64,000 nt of DNA. Origin: Candidatus Gastranaerophilales bacterium. Its GTDB lineage: Bacteria; Cyanobacteriota; Vampirovibrionia; Gastranaerophilales; Gastranaerophilaceae. Shown piece by piece: positions 36,065 through 44,811 of this stretch (position 1 is its first letter; every line of letters begins with the position of its first letter). A program made the position numbers and the translations under genes. The notes beneath the pieces were generated by a model that was not told where the DNA came from, did not search any database, and saw nothing but the letters and a program-made list of their open reading frames with translations. The DNA lies in NCBI GenBank assembly GCA_944326545.1, contig CALVEH010000008.1, forward strand, positions 1 through 64,000, written 5' to 3'.

Positions 36065-37447
36065 TTAAGATTGAGCTTTGTTTACACAAGATGTGATTGC
36101 ATCTAAAAGTCTGTTTACTTGTACAATTTCTATATTTTTAAAAGCGTTTTTGTCAATTTTATCAGAGGTTGGAATAATAATTTTTTTAAATCCAAGTTTT
36201 TCAGCTTCTTTTATTCTCTTATCAATATTGTTTACTGCTCTGATTTCTCCTGACAAACCAACTTCACCAACAATCACAGTATCAGAGCTCACAACAACAT
36301 CACGTGCACAAGTTGCAACTGCAAGGGCAACCCCAAGATCTGCAGCAGGTTCATCTATATTCATTCCGCCTATAACATTTACATAAACATCTTGTTTACT
36401 AAGGTTAAGGCCAATTCTTTTTTCCAAAACAGCAAGAATCTGTAAAAGTCTGTTGTAATCAATACCGTTAGAAACTCTTCTTGGAGAAGGATAAGAGGTA
36501 GTACCGACAAGCGCCTGAATTTCTATTAACAAAGGCCTTGTTCCTTCATTTGTCGCAATAATAACACTTCCCGGTGTATTATTTTTTGTTCTTTCATTTA
36601 AAAACATTTCGCTCGGGTTTGATATTTCATGCAAACCATCATCACACATATTAAAAACTCCGACTTCGTTTGTTGTTCCAAAACGGTTTTTCATACACCT
36701 TAAAAGTCGATAAGATTTATACCTGTCACCTTCAAAATAAATAACGGTATCTACCATATGTTCAAGGACTTTAGGACCTGCAATATTTCCTTCTTTTGTC
36801 ACGTGACCTATTACAACAACAGTTATATTTTTGTTTTTTGCAATATCAAGAAGAATGTTTGTGCATTCTCTTATTTGAGAAACGCTACCTGGAGAACTTG
36901 TAACATCATTGCTGTAAACAGCTTGAATACTATCTATTATCAAGATATCTGGTTTTAATTCTTCTATTTGTCTTTTAATTGCTTCAAAATTTGTTTGTGA
37001 ATAAATATACAATGCATCAGAATTTACCCCAAGTCTTTGAGCTCTCAATTTCACTTGTGAAGCAGATTCTTCAGCAGAAACATACAAAGCTTTTCTACCG
37101 TCTTTACATATAGATTTTCCTGTTTGTAGAAGAATGGTTGACTTACCAATGCCGGGATCGCCTGCCAGTAAAACTATTGAACCTTGAACTAGACCACCAC
37201 CTAGAACCCTGTCAAATTCTTCTATCCCGGTAGAAAACCTAATTGAATGGTCTATTTCTATTTCGTTAATCAAACAAGGTGCAATGTCATTCAGCAAAAC
37301 ATTTGTTGAACCTTTTTGTATCAAATCATCTTTAACGGTTTCTTCAACCAAGGTACTCCACTGCCCGCAATCAGGACATTTACCAATGTACTTAACCGTT
37401 TCATATCCGCAATTTTGACAGACCCATTTTGTTTTTATTTTTGCCAT
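36065..37447 (-). CDS. radA: DNA repair protein RadA
   Basis: RadA (Sms), a RecA-like helicase acting in recombination. 460 residues: N-terminal zinc finger (C10-x2-C13 ... CPDC), Walker A GDPGIGKST, the RadA-specific KNRFG motif in RCMKNRFGTTNE, and a C-terminal Lon-like domain (NVIGGMNIDEPAADLGVALAV). The frame opens at 37504, but GGAG 5 bases before ATG 37447 and the conserved start MAKIKTKWVCQNCG decide the start. Confidence 0.95.
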   Translation of the reverse strand: MAKIKTKWVCQNCGYETVKYIGKCPDCGQWSTLVEETVKDDLIQKGSTNVLLNDIAPCLINEIEIDHSIRFSTGIEEFDRVLGGGLVQGSIVLLAGDPGIGKSTILLQTGKSICKDGRKALYVSAEESASQVKLRAQRLGVNSDALYIYSQTNFEAIKRQIEELKPDILIIDSIQAVYSNDVTSSPGSVSQIRECTNILLDIAKNKNITVVVIGHVTKEGNIAGPKVLEHMVDTVIYFEGDRYKSYRLLRCMKNRFGTTNEVGVFNMCDDGLHEISNPSEMFLNERTKNNTPGSVIIATNEGTRPLLIEIQALVGTTSYPSPRRVSNGIDYNRLLQILAVLEKRIGLNLSKQDVYVNVIGGMNIDEPAADLGVALAVATCARDVVVSSDTVIVGEVGLSGEIRAVNNIDKRIKEAEKLGFKKIIIPTSDKIDKNAFKNIEIVQVNRLLDAITSCVNKAQS

Positions 37448-37574
37448 TCGTTCTCCAAAAAATCCATTTAACAAACCGCTATGTTTGTAACAATTTTTAA
37501 ACAATCTTTATATTTGATATTTCATTTTACTACAAAAGTGGTATCATAACATGTTAAAAAAGGGAAAAAGATTT

Positions 37575-38117
37575 ATGAATGTTACTGCTGTATCCGCGAT
37601 TAAAAATAATCGCTCTAATTGTTGTGTGAAAAAGACAGAAGAAAACAACCCATCTTTTAAGGGTGTTTATTTAAAGGGATTAAAACAAAACGATATCTTA
37701 AGCTTGTACGAAGATGGTCCTGCTATTTGGAGAATGATACAAACAGTTACTCCTCAATTAAAAGAAAAATACCCAATGTTCCATACTATTATTGAAGTTG
37801 GCAGGGATTATTTCCGAGGCATTTCTGTTTCATTCATGAGAAACAAAGCTTACGACAATCAATTAAAAAACTACATTGTGCAAAAGAACTCAAGTTCTTT
37901 TCAGTTCCCACAATTTGTAGTTGATTCTTTTAGGGCAGGTAGCGATGATTTTGCAGGATTTCTTGATGGAAAAAATTTCCGCGCTATAAAAATGCGTTTT
38001 GGAAACCTTGGTGAACAACAAGCAACACAAAAATTTATGCAATTTATTCGTTCTCGTGACCAAGATTTTCTTATACGAAAAATGTACGAAATAGATGCAC
38101 CAAAAATAACAGCTTAA
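37575..38117 (+). CDS. Lineage-specific protein with N-terminal F-x-G motif
   Basis: A 180-residue protein of unknown function. The Asn/Lys-rich leader MNVTAVSAIKNN ends in PSFKG (residues 26-30), the signature shared with six other proteins here. The body is a mixed alpha/beta globular domain without signal peptide, membrane segment or catalytic motif I know. The frame opens at 37551, but AGGGA lies 9 bases before the ATG at 37575, so that start is used. The next gene on the strand (38160) carries the same signature. Confidence 0.65.
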   Translation: MNVTAVSAIKNNRSNCCVKKTEENNPSFKGVYLKGLKQNDILSLYEDGPAIWRMIQTVTPQLKEKYPMFHTIIEVGRDYFRGISVSFMRNKAYDNQLKNYIVQKNSSSFQFPQFVVDSFRAGSDDFAGFLDGKNFRAIKMRFGNLGEQQATQKFMQFIRSRDQDFLIRKMYEIDAPKITA

Positions 38118-38159
38118 TTGACAGAAAACAGTTTTTAAGGGTCGTATCAGGGTGATAAT

Positions 38160-38855
38160 ATGAAAATAAATGCAATAAACAGTCAAAATTACGGTAAAGT
38201 GAAAAAACAAAATAAAAATAACACATCTTTTGAAGGCCGTGTCCAATATTATGAATGTATAAAAGATGTTATTTCAGGCCAAAATGTTGATTTAAGATTA
38301 GAACCTTTAAGAACACTCTTGGCAAAAATCATACCACCACTACAAAGACTTGAAGATGATAATTTGATTATTACAATAAGCGGAACTCAAAAGAAAGCTG
38401 GCTTTTTTGATATTTTTTCACCAAACACCCCTGCACAAGGGCTGAAATTTGATTTGGGATATTTCGATTTAAAGAAATTTTATAATAAATTTATGTCAGA
38501 TCCAGAATTACCTAAATTCTTAGATCCTGACGTTTTAAAAGGCTTCCAAAGAAAAGACGAAGCACTTATGGATACTTTGTATGAAACTGTAGGGGTCGGT
38601 AAATTATACCATCCTGAATATGGAGAAACACCAGAACAATATATTGCAGAAGTTATGCCTAAAATACAAGAGCATTTAAGAATAATGCCTAAACTTATTT
38701 CTGTAAGAAAAGACATAAAATACGATGAAAAATTACAGAAATTTGTGCAAACCGACGCTCTCAACAACGGAAAAAGAAAACCTTGGAACTACTATAGGGG
38801 TCTGGAATTTGACTATCCTTCAATAGGTTTCAATGATATGCAACAAGCAGTTTAA
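38160..38855 (+). CDS. Lineage-specific protein with N-terminal F-x-G motif
   Basis: A 231-residue protein of unknown function. Leader MKINAINSQNYGK followed by TSFEG (residues 22-26). The remainder is soluble, with an aromatic-rich central part (GFFDIF, DLGYFDLKKFYNKF) and no recognisable motif. AGGGTGA precedes the ATG by 6 bases. It lies 42 bp after the preceding F-x-G gene and is likely co-transcribed; no sequence similarity beyond the leader is apparent between the two. Confidence 0.62.
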   Translation: MKINAINSQNYGKVKKQNKNNTSFEGRVQYYECIKDVISGQNVDLRLEPLRTLLAKIIPPLQRLEDDNLIITISGTQKKAGFFDIFSPNTPAQGLKFDLGYFDLKKFYNKFMSDPELPKFLDPDVLKGFQRKDEALMDTLYETVGVGKLYHPEYGETPEQYIAEVMPKIQEHLRIMPKLISVRKDIKYDEKLQKFVQTDALNNGKRKPWNYYRGLEFDYPSIGFNDMQQAV

Positions 38856-38871
38856 TTGTTATTTGTTGTTT

Positions 38872-40299
38872 CTACATGTAATATGCAACGAGCTGACAAA
38901 GTCGTATGATTTTGTCTGCAAAGACGCAAATTACTACTGAAGCAACAGCACAGGCATATAAAATATATTTTGATGAAATCACGTGTGTATCGATTACAAT
39001 TTCAGTTTCGATACGTCTAAACATTGCTCGTATTATTCTCCAGTAAGCATAAATCATAATTACTGTTGAAATCAATGCAACGAGCAAAAACGGTAAATAC
39101 ATAAAACCTGAACGAGCAACAGCAGAAAAAACATATAATTTTGCAACAAACCCGCACGTCGGAGCAAGGCCTGCTAAAGCAATAAGAATTATTGTAAAAG
39201 CTATTACATAGTACGGTCTATGATAAATTATGCCTTTTAAATCTTCTAATTTTTCAAGTTTGGCAGAGTTATAAAGTAGTGTTATTGCCGCCCAAGCACC
39301 CATATTTACAAACACATAGCAAAACAAATAGAATAAAACACTTGATAAGCTGTAAACAGAGAAAACACAAAGTCCTAACAGCATTATCCCTGACTGAACA
39401 CTCATTGAATATGCCATAAGGCGTTTAAGATTTTCCTGTCTTATTGCTGATAATGAACCAAATATTATTGTTGCAACAGCAATAAATGCCAATACTATTT
39501 TTACTGTAAATGTGTAATTTAAAAATGTCATCAATATTCTTGATAAAACTCCAAAACAAGCTAAAACAGGAACAGAAGACATAAATGCTCCTATCGGATA
39601 TCTTGCTCCTTCAAAAGTGTCCGGCAACCAACTAGAAAAAGGAACAAGCCCCAGTTTAAAGAACATCGTGCAAAGCATTAAAATCAATGCAAATGTTAAC
39701 AAAATCTGTGACTGATTTTGGCTAAAACACAAACTTACTTGGTTATAGTCAAGCTGAGCGCACATACCATAAACCAGAGATAACCCCATTAAAAATATCG
39801 AAGAAACAACAGAACTTTGCATAAGATATCCAAAAGTTAGCTGTTTTGCGTTGTTGTTTTTATTTAATGCAAGAAGTAAGTAACATGTTAAGCCCAATGC
39901 TTCTAAAGACACAAATAAAGAAACAAAATTAATAGAACTTACCGCACACATTGCAAACAATAAGCCTGATAAAAACACACAAAAATATTCTGCAGCACGG
40001 TCACGTTTTTCTCTTATCATATTTCTTGATAACAAAACAACAAAAAAACCGCTTATTAATATCAAGATTTTGAAAAATACCGTATAAATATTAGTCAAAA
40101 ACATATTATTAAAAGCAAAAGCTTCTGGATCTATTTGCAAGTATATTGTAGAAAAAAGAGCTGCAATAATACCAAGTATAGAAAACCATTTTGGCATTTT
40201 ATACGTTGAAGTATTAGAAAATAAAGAAAATATAAGATTTAATATTATAAAAATAAGTATTATAAATTCAGGCAAATATGCTGATAAAAGCTCAGACAT
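38872..40299 (-). CDS. nuoN: NADH-quinone oxidoreductase subunit N-like
   Basis: A 475-residue antiporter-like membrane subunit with about 14 helices. By recalled alignment with E. coli NuoN, the key Glu (SLEALGL, E133), the TM7 Lys (FFKLGLVPF, K215) and the C-terminal Lys (GFVAKLYVF) are kept, while the TM8 Lys is replaced (PVL at 244-246). It is thus the best preserved of the proton-channel subunits here. Last gene of the nuoJKLMN-like operon. GGGAG precedes the ATG. Confidence 0.88.
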   Translation of the reverse strand: MSELLSAYLPEFIILIFIILNLIFSLFSNTSTYKMPKWFSILGIIAALFSTIYLQIDPEAFAFNNMFLTNIYTVFFKILILISGFFVVLLSRNMIREKRDRAAEYFCVFLSGLLFAMCAVSSINFVSLFVSLEALGLTCYLLLALNKNNNAKQLTFGYLMQSSVVSSIFLMGLSLVYGMCAQLDYNQVSLCFSQNQSQILLTFALILMLCTMFFKLGLVPFSSWLPDTFEGARYPIGAFMSSVPVLACFGVLSRILMTFLNYTFTVKIVLAFIAVATIIFGSLSAIRQENLKRLMAYSMSVQSGIMLLGLCVFSVYSLSSVLFYLFCYVFVNMGAWAAITLLYNSAKLEKLEDLKGIIYHRPYYVIAFTIILIALAGLAPTCGFVAKLYVFSAVARSGFMYLPFLLVALISTVIMIYAYWRIIRAMFRRIETEIVIDTHVISSKYILYACAVASVVICVFADKIIRLCQLVAYYM

Positions 40300-40320
40300 T
40301 TACGATTTTCTCCCTGTGTC

Positions 40321-41844
40321 TCACACCTGTAACACATCTAAAATTATACTAGAAACAGATTGATAAATTTGCATAATGCTCATAGGATTTATGCCAAAAT
40401 AAACAATAACAAGACACAATGCTGTTAAAACACTTGTTTCTTGAGGTGAAAGATCTTTAAGGCCTTTCCATTGTTCTAAAAGAACAGAACAAAATACTTT
40501 ATAAAAGAAATACAAGATGTATCCTGCAGAAACCATCATTGCGCAAAGGCCTATTGCCGCAGTGATTTTTACAAGCAACTGTTGGTCTAAATTAGATAAC
40601 ATTGCTCCTGCTAATACCATTAGTTTTGGAGTAAACATCATCAAAAATGGAATACCTATAGCAGCAAAACATATTATCAACGCAAGATACATACATTTTG
40701 GCATTACTTGTCCCAACCCGCCAAGAGCGGTGATATATGTGGTTTTTGTTCTAAATTGAACACTTGATATTACAACAAACAAAGCACTATATACTATAGA
40801 ACAAGCTATCATCATAAACACAGCACCGTTAAAACCGGTCTGGTTTAAAGAAGCCAAACCTATCATTATAAAACCGACAGAAGCTACATTTGAATATGCA
40901 ACCATCTTTTTAATACCAGCTTGTGCAACAGACAAAAGACCGGCATAAACCAAATTTACAATACCCCAAATCATTAATATCGGAGCAAATAACTTAAATA
41001 TTTCTGGGAAGACCTGCATATTAAAACGAATAAGTCCATATACACCTGTTGCAAACATTGTACCAGCCAACATAATATTTACAGGCGCAGCAGATTTGCT
41101 TTGTATATCAGGATACCAGTTGTGAAAAGGAACAAAAGGAACCCTGATAAGAAAACCGATGAGGAAGTTTACAAAAACCATTATCTGAAACCACATCGGG
41201 TATATTTTTTCATCCATGTTCAAAGATTCTATATTAGCCGTTAAAACGTTGCTTACAGCAAAGTTGTAATAATACAAAATCAACATTCCAAAAAACAAAA
41301 ACATATTAGCGACAAAAGAAGATAAGGTGAATTTTATAGCAGCACCTCTCGCTTCAGAATTGCCCCATTGAGATACGAGAAAATAAACAGGTATGAGCAA
41401 AAGTTCCCAAAAAACAAAAAACAAAAACATATCTTTTGCACAAAATATACCTAACACAGCAGATTCCAGCAAAAACACCATTGAATAATACAGTTTATGT
41501 TTTGTTCTGATGTGCATTTTACTCATAAACAAGGTTATTAAAACAATAAATATTGTTAAAACTGATAGCAAAAGGGTCATTCCGTCAACAGCAAATTTTG
41601 CACTTATCCCAAGTGTTTTTAGCCAAGTCATACCAAAGAATGTAAGCTCTTTTTCAAAAGACATTCCAAACATACTCGAGTCAAAAAACAGCAAAAACAG
41701 TAAAGAATAAACAAAATGTAGACCTGCAAACCATTTTGCAAAACGTCTTATTTTAACCTGATGATTAGGAAAAGCAGGCAACATTATTATAATTGCTGCA
41801 ATCACAGGTAGAAATATCAACCATATTAAAGATAAAAAATTCAT
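40321..41844 (-). CDS. nuoM: NADH-quinone oxidoreductase subunit M-like, with substituted channel residues
   Basis: A 507-residue antiporter-like subunit. The overall alignment with NuoM is good (FFVFWELLLIPVYF, PFVPFHNWYPD, AGIKKMVAYSNVASVGFIMIG). The TM5 Glu is retained (E147), but positions that in E. coli are K234, K265, H322, H348 and E407 read R234, A265, S322, C348 and K407 here. These are the residues known from mutagenesis to be needed for proton pumping, so function as a pump is doubtful. AGGGG precedes the ATG. 16 bp from nuoL. Confidence 0.88.
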   Translation of the reverse strand: MNFLSLIWLIFLPVIAAIIIMLPAFPNHQVKIRRFAKWFAGLHFVYSLLFLLFFDSSMFGMSFEKELTFFGMTWLKTLGISAKFAVDGMTLLLSVLTIFIVLITLFMSKMHIRTKHKLYYSMVFLLESAVLGIFCAKDMFLFFVFWELLLIPVYFLVSQWGNSEARGAAIKFTLSSFVANMFLFFGMLILYYYNFAVSNVLTANIESLNMDEKIYPMWFQIMVFVNFLIGFLIRVPFVPFHNWYPDIQSKSAAPVNIMLAGTMFATGVYGLIRFNMQVFPEIFKLFAPILMIWGIVNLVYAGLLSVAQAGIKKMVAYSNVASVGFIMIGLASLNQTGFNGAVFMMIACSIVYSALFVVISSVQFRTKTTYITALGGLGQVMPKCMYLALIICFAAIGIPFLMMFTPKLMVLAGAMLSNLDQQLLVKITAAIGLCAMMVSAGYILYFFYKVFCSVLLEQWKGLKDLSPQETSVLTALCLVIVYFGINPMSIMQIYQSVSSIILDVLQV

Positions 41845-41859
41845 ATATAATAACCCCTA

Positions 41860-43017
41860 TTAAACCTTTATCAGTACAACATAAAAAATGAGAACAAATG
41901 CCATTATAATGACAAGTCCAAATATTGAGTAAATTAAATAAGATTGGAAATTTCCACCTTGGAAACGTCCGCTTAGATAAGCCAATGCCCTTATTAACAA
42001 ACCCGCAAAGTTGATAAATGTTTCTATAACATATTTTTCAACCCAAGCCGCCGCATAACATAGCGGTTTAAATAGCCTGTTAGCTATTCCAAAAATTAAA
42101 AATATTAGCAATATAACAGGTATTGTCCACAATACGCTGGAACCCAACTCAAAAAAGAATGGGTTTAATCTCAAAAACAAATATACACCGACTAAAGAAA
42201 GCAAACTGTTTTGATAAAGAATTATTCTTGATGTATCTGTTTTATTGCTTGATTCAAATGTTATGTATATAAACGCTTGCATAAATTTCATTATTATTAC
42301 AAATATTAGAATTGCACAGAAAAGCACAAAAACAGGGTCACTCATAAGAGAGTGAATACTTGCTGCGATATTGCCCATATTTGAATACGATAAAGCAGAT
42401 ATATCAGAAAGTTCATTGTATACAATCGAATAATACATTGTGGTGAGTACGCACAACAATAATGTTAAATCTCCAACACGGTTAAATATATATGACTTAA
42501 TGGCAGCTTTTGATTCTTCTCTGTTTTCAAAATCAAAGTTAATCAAAAGGTAACTTGCAACCCCTGCTATTTCGCAGAACAAATATGTTTGGAACAAATT
42601 GGAACTTATAAATATTCCGTTTAGCCCCAATGTAAAAAAGTTGATATACAGCAACAATCTTGAAAAATCATTGTGTTGTCTCAATTTAAAGAACGCAAAA
42701 TTTTGAATAAAAAATGCAATTACATTTATCAGTAAAAGAAAAATTGCTGAAATTTTGTCTATATACGTCCCTAAAAAAAGGTTTATATTTTCTAATTTAA
42801 TCCATTGGAAATTCTCAGTTAACGAAAGACCTTTTACTACAGAAAAATCAAAAACCGCTGCAGAGAATATCATACAAATAAAAGCAGAAACAATGCTTAT
42901 AGAAAATATTGTAGCCTTATCCAGTTTATTAGAAATCAAACGGTTAAAACCAATTATTGCACACATTATTATTGGCAAGAAAACAACAAGATTAATGTTA
43001 TCCGTAAAAAACTCCAT
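41860..43017 (-). CDS. nuoL: Shortened NADH-quinone oxidoreductase subunit L-like protein
   Basis: A 385-residue NuoL relative; usual NuoL is about 610-660. Residues ~85-310 align with the first half (Glu retained in YLFCEIAGVASYLLINF, E149; Lys in IIMKFMQAF, K244), then the sequence jumps directly to a segment resembling the C-terminal helices (WVEKYVIETFINFAG...). Roughly 200-250 residues containing the second half-channel are absent. No stop or frameshift is seen, so it is an in-frame shortening. The start codon overlaps the nuoK stop (TAATG), with AAGGAG upstream. Confidence 0.8.
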   Translation of the reverse strand: MEFFTDNINLVVFLPIIMCAIIGFNRLISNKLDKATIFSISIVSAFICMIFSAAVFDFSVVKGLSLTENFQWIKLENINLFLGTYIDKISAIFLLLINVIAFFIQNFAFFKLRQHNDFSRLLLYINFFTLGLNGIFISSNLFQTYLFCEIAGVASYLLINFDFENREESKAAIKSYIFNRVGDLTLLLCVLTTMYYSIVYNELSDISALSYSNMGNIAASIHSLMSDPVFVLFCAILIFVIIMKFMQAFIYITFESSNKTDTSRIILYQNSLLSLVGVYLFLRLNPFFFELGSSVLWTIPVILLIFLIFGIANRLFKPLCYAAAWVEKYVIETFINFAGLLIRALAYLSGRFQGGNFQSYLIYSIFGLVIIMAFVLIFYVVLIKV

Positions 43018-43343
43018 TAGTTCTCCTTATCTTTGATTTTTTCGGTATCGAGATATTCATTTGCTTGATAAATTTTATACAGTATAACAAGCGCAATTAC
43101 TGTTTGAATAACGGCTAATATGAGTATAAAAATACTCAACATATTAACTTTTTCCATCGTTCCGTCACAATAATAACCAAACGCAACGAAATTCAACACA
43201 ACAGAAATAGTCATTATAAAAAGCGACATCACCGCTCTTAACATATTTCTTGAAATTAAAACCCCAATTAACCCTGTCATAAAAAGAAATAAAGACAGAA
43301 AAAGATAGTGTATTAATCCAACATTAAATATAATATCTGTCAT
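43017..43343 (-). CDS. nuoK: NADH-quinone oxidoreductase subunit K-like, lacking both key glutamates
   Basis: A 108-residue three-helix subunit with NuoK layout (FMTGLIGVLISRNMLRAVMSL; NFVAFGYYCDG). The two membrane glutamates essential in E. coli (E36 and E72) are F42 and Q80 here by alignment from memory. It overlaps nuoJ by 4 bases (ATGA) and nuoL by one base, so translation is coupled across the operon. Confidence 0.8.
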   Translation of the reverse strand: MTDIIFNVGLIHYLFLSLFLFMTGLIGVLISRNMLRAVMSLFIMTISVVLNFVAFGYYCDGTMEKVNMLSIFILILAVIQTVIALVILYKIYQANEYLDTEKIKDKEN

Positions 43344-43867
43344 TCTTTCTCCTCGTTTTTGGGCATTTGTTTATTTAATGTACTATCCAAAAAAGCTCTT
43401 AATACTGTAGCAGAGACAAAAACAAATATTCCTATCAGTGATAAAGGATACAGGTAATTTTTAAAATTTACAGAGTCAAAAGAATTTTCAACAGAAGTAT
43501 TAAAAAATGCATACAAAGAACTGTCGAATTCTTGAGTAAAATACATAATAGATAAAGTTGCCAACAAAATTATAAACACACTACTCACAATAATTTTTGA
43601 AGCAGGTGCAAGTTTTAGCCCCAGATTAATTCTTCCGATTTTTTTCAACAATAAAAATATGTATGCAGACAAAATCAGTCCGCACAATATAAATTGAAAA
43701 ACAGAAAGATAAACAGCATTTAACGACAAATACATTAAACTGGTAAAACAAACTAACAAGAATAAAGACAATACCGCCATGTACATTCTTGGAGCCAAAA
43801 TAACTCCTAATGCACTTGAACAAATGGCAAAAAACAGAATATAAAAATAAATTATGTTTAATACCAC
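43340..43867 (-). CDS. nuoJ: NADH-quinone oxidoreductase subunit J-like
   Basis: A 175-residue membrane protein with about five helices, divergent but with the NuoJ arrangement (FYILFFAICSSALGVI, then PRMYMAVLSLFLLVCFTSLMYL). First gene of the operon. The frame opens with TTG at 43888, but GGAG 8 bases before the GTG at 43867 makes that the better start. Identification rests partly on position before nuoK. The peripheral-arm genes (nuoB-I) are not upstream: the next gene is divergent. Confidence 0.72.
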   Translation of the reverse strand: MVLNIIYFYILFFAICSSALGVILAPRMYMAVLSLFLLVCFTSLMYLSLNAVYLSVFQFILCGLILSAYIFLLLKKIGRINLGLKLAPASKIIVSSVFIILLATLSIMYFTQEFDSSLYAFFNTSVENSFDSVNFKNYLYPLSLIGIFVFVSATVLRAFLDSTLNKQMPKNEEKE

Positions 43868-43967
43868 CCTCTTGTCTCCTGTAAACAAACTGTTACCTTA
43901 TTTATTTATATCACATGTCACAAGTGTTATAATAATAATGTTGTGAATTATTAAGTTTAATTTTTGT

Positions 43968-44630
43968 ATGAAAAAAATAATATATATTCTTTTAACTTTA
44001 TCATTTTTGATTTTACCTTTTTATACAACAAAAGGTAACGCTCAGGAAAACGAAGATGCAATACTAACTCCTAATGAATATTGCGCCAAGGGTGATAAAA
44101 TTTTGGCTCACTATGAAAAATTAGAAGACAAAACTGATGCATCAAAATATCTAAATGCAGCTAAATACTATTATTACCAAGCTGCAAGATTAGATATTTC
44201 AAACCAAAATTCAATGGTGGGAGTTGCTAGAGTCGCACTTTATAAAGGTAATACAAGAGATGCAAAAAATGCTCTTATGGTTGCATTAAATGTAAACGAA
44301 AACAATCCCAAAGTTAATTATTATCTTGGCGAAGCGTTTTTTGCCGAGGGCGAGTATTTTCAAGCCATCGATTTTTATACGCACGCTTATTCAAATGGAT
44401 TTTCTCAAGATTACAATACAAATTTAAAACTTGGCATTTGCTACGAAAAACTGGATGATACCAATAAAGCAACATTCCATTACAATAACGCTTTAAAAAT
44501 AAATCCTAATTCTCAAGAAGTCAAAGAAAGACTAAAATATATGAATGCATCAGAAAATGCATACAGAGATGAAGAAAATGAAGTTATAGATGCAAAAGAT
44601 CTTGAAAAGCTTAATATGCCAAATCTTTAG
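43968..44630 (+). CDS. Exported TPR protein
   Basis: A 220-residue protein with a Sec signal peptide (1-~25, ending near GNA-QEN) and about four tetratricopeptide repeats: ~60-90, 92-120 (NSMVGVARVALYKGNTRDAKNAL), 121-155 (PKVNYYLGEAFFAEGEYFQAIDFY) and 158-188 (NLKLGICYEKLDDTNKATFHY). TPRs mediate protein contacts; a periplasmic scaffold is the likely role. No SD is evident. Divergent from the nuo operon. Confidence 0.82.
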   Translation: MKKIIYILLTLSFLILPFYTTKGNAQENEDAILTPNEYCAKGDKILAHYEKLEDKTDASKYLNAAKYYYYQAARLDISNQNSMVGVARVALYKGNTRDAKNALMVALNVNENNPKVNYYLGEAFFAEGEYFQAIDFYTHAYSNGFSQDYNTNLKLGICYEKLDDTNKATFHYNNALKINPNSQEVKERLKYMNASENAYRDEENEVIDAKDLEKLNMPNL

Positions 44631-44672
44631 GCTATTTTTGACTTTGTTTGTTTTTATAAAGATATGTAAATT

Positions 44673-44700
44673 TACTACATTAGTAGTATGTTTATATAAT
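44673..44700 (+). promoter_or_regulatory. Inverted repeat plus -10 box before the Ycf45 gene
   Basis: TACTAC-ATTA-GTAGTA (44673-44688) is followed 6 bases later by TATAAT (44695-44700), so the palindrome sits over the -35 position. A second TATAAT occurs at 44722-44727. Confidence 0.4.
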
Positions 44701-44811
44701 GCCCTCATAAAAAAAAGATGTTATAATGTACATGTAAGTAGTATTTGAAAGTGCAACACAAGGAGATTTTAACACACTACGTATCAGCCGATTGAAAGGG
44801 CATTAAATTAT

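Noticed and set aside
41860-43017. nuoL as a pseudogene
   Set aside because: Frame, SD, coupling and C-terminal helices are intact; an in-frame shortening fits better than decay.
43909-43924. Possible Rex site before nuoJ (TTGTGA on the minus strand)
   Set aside because: Only one half-site is present; the second half (ATATAA) does not match TCACAA.
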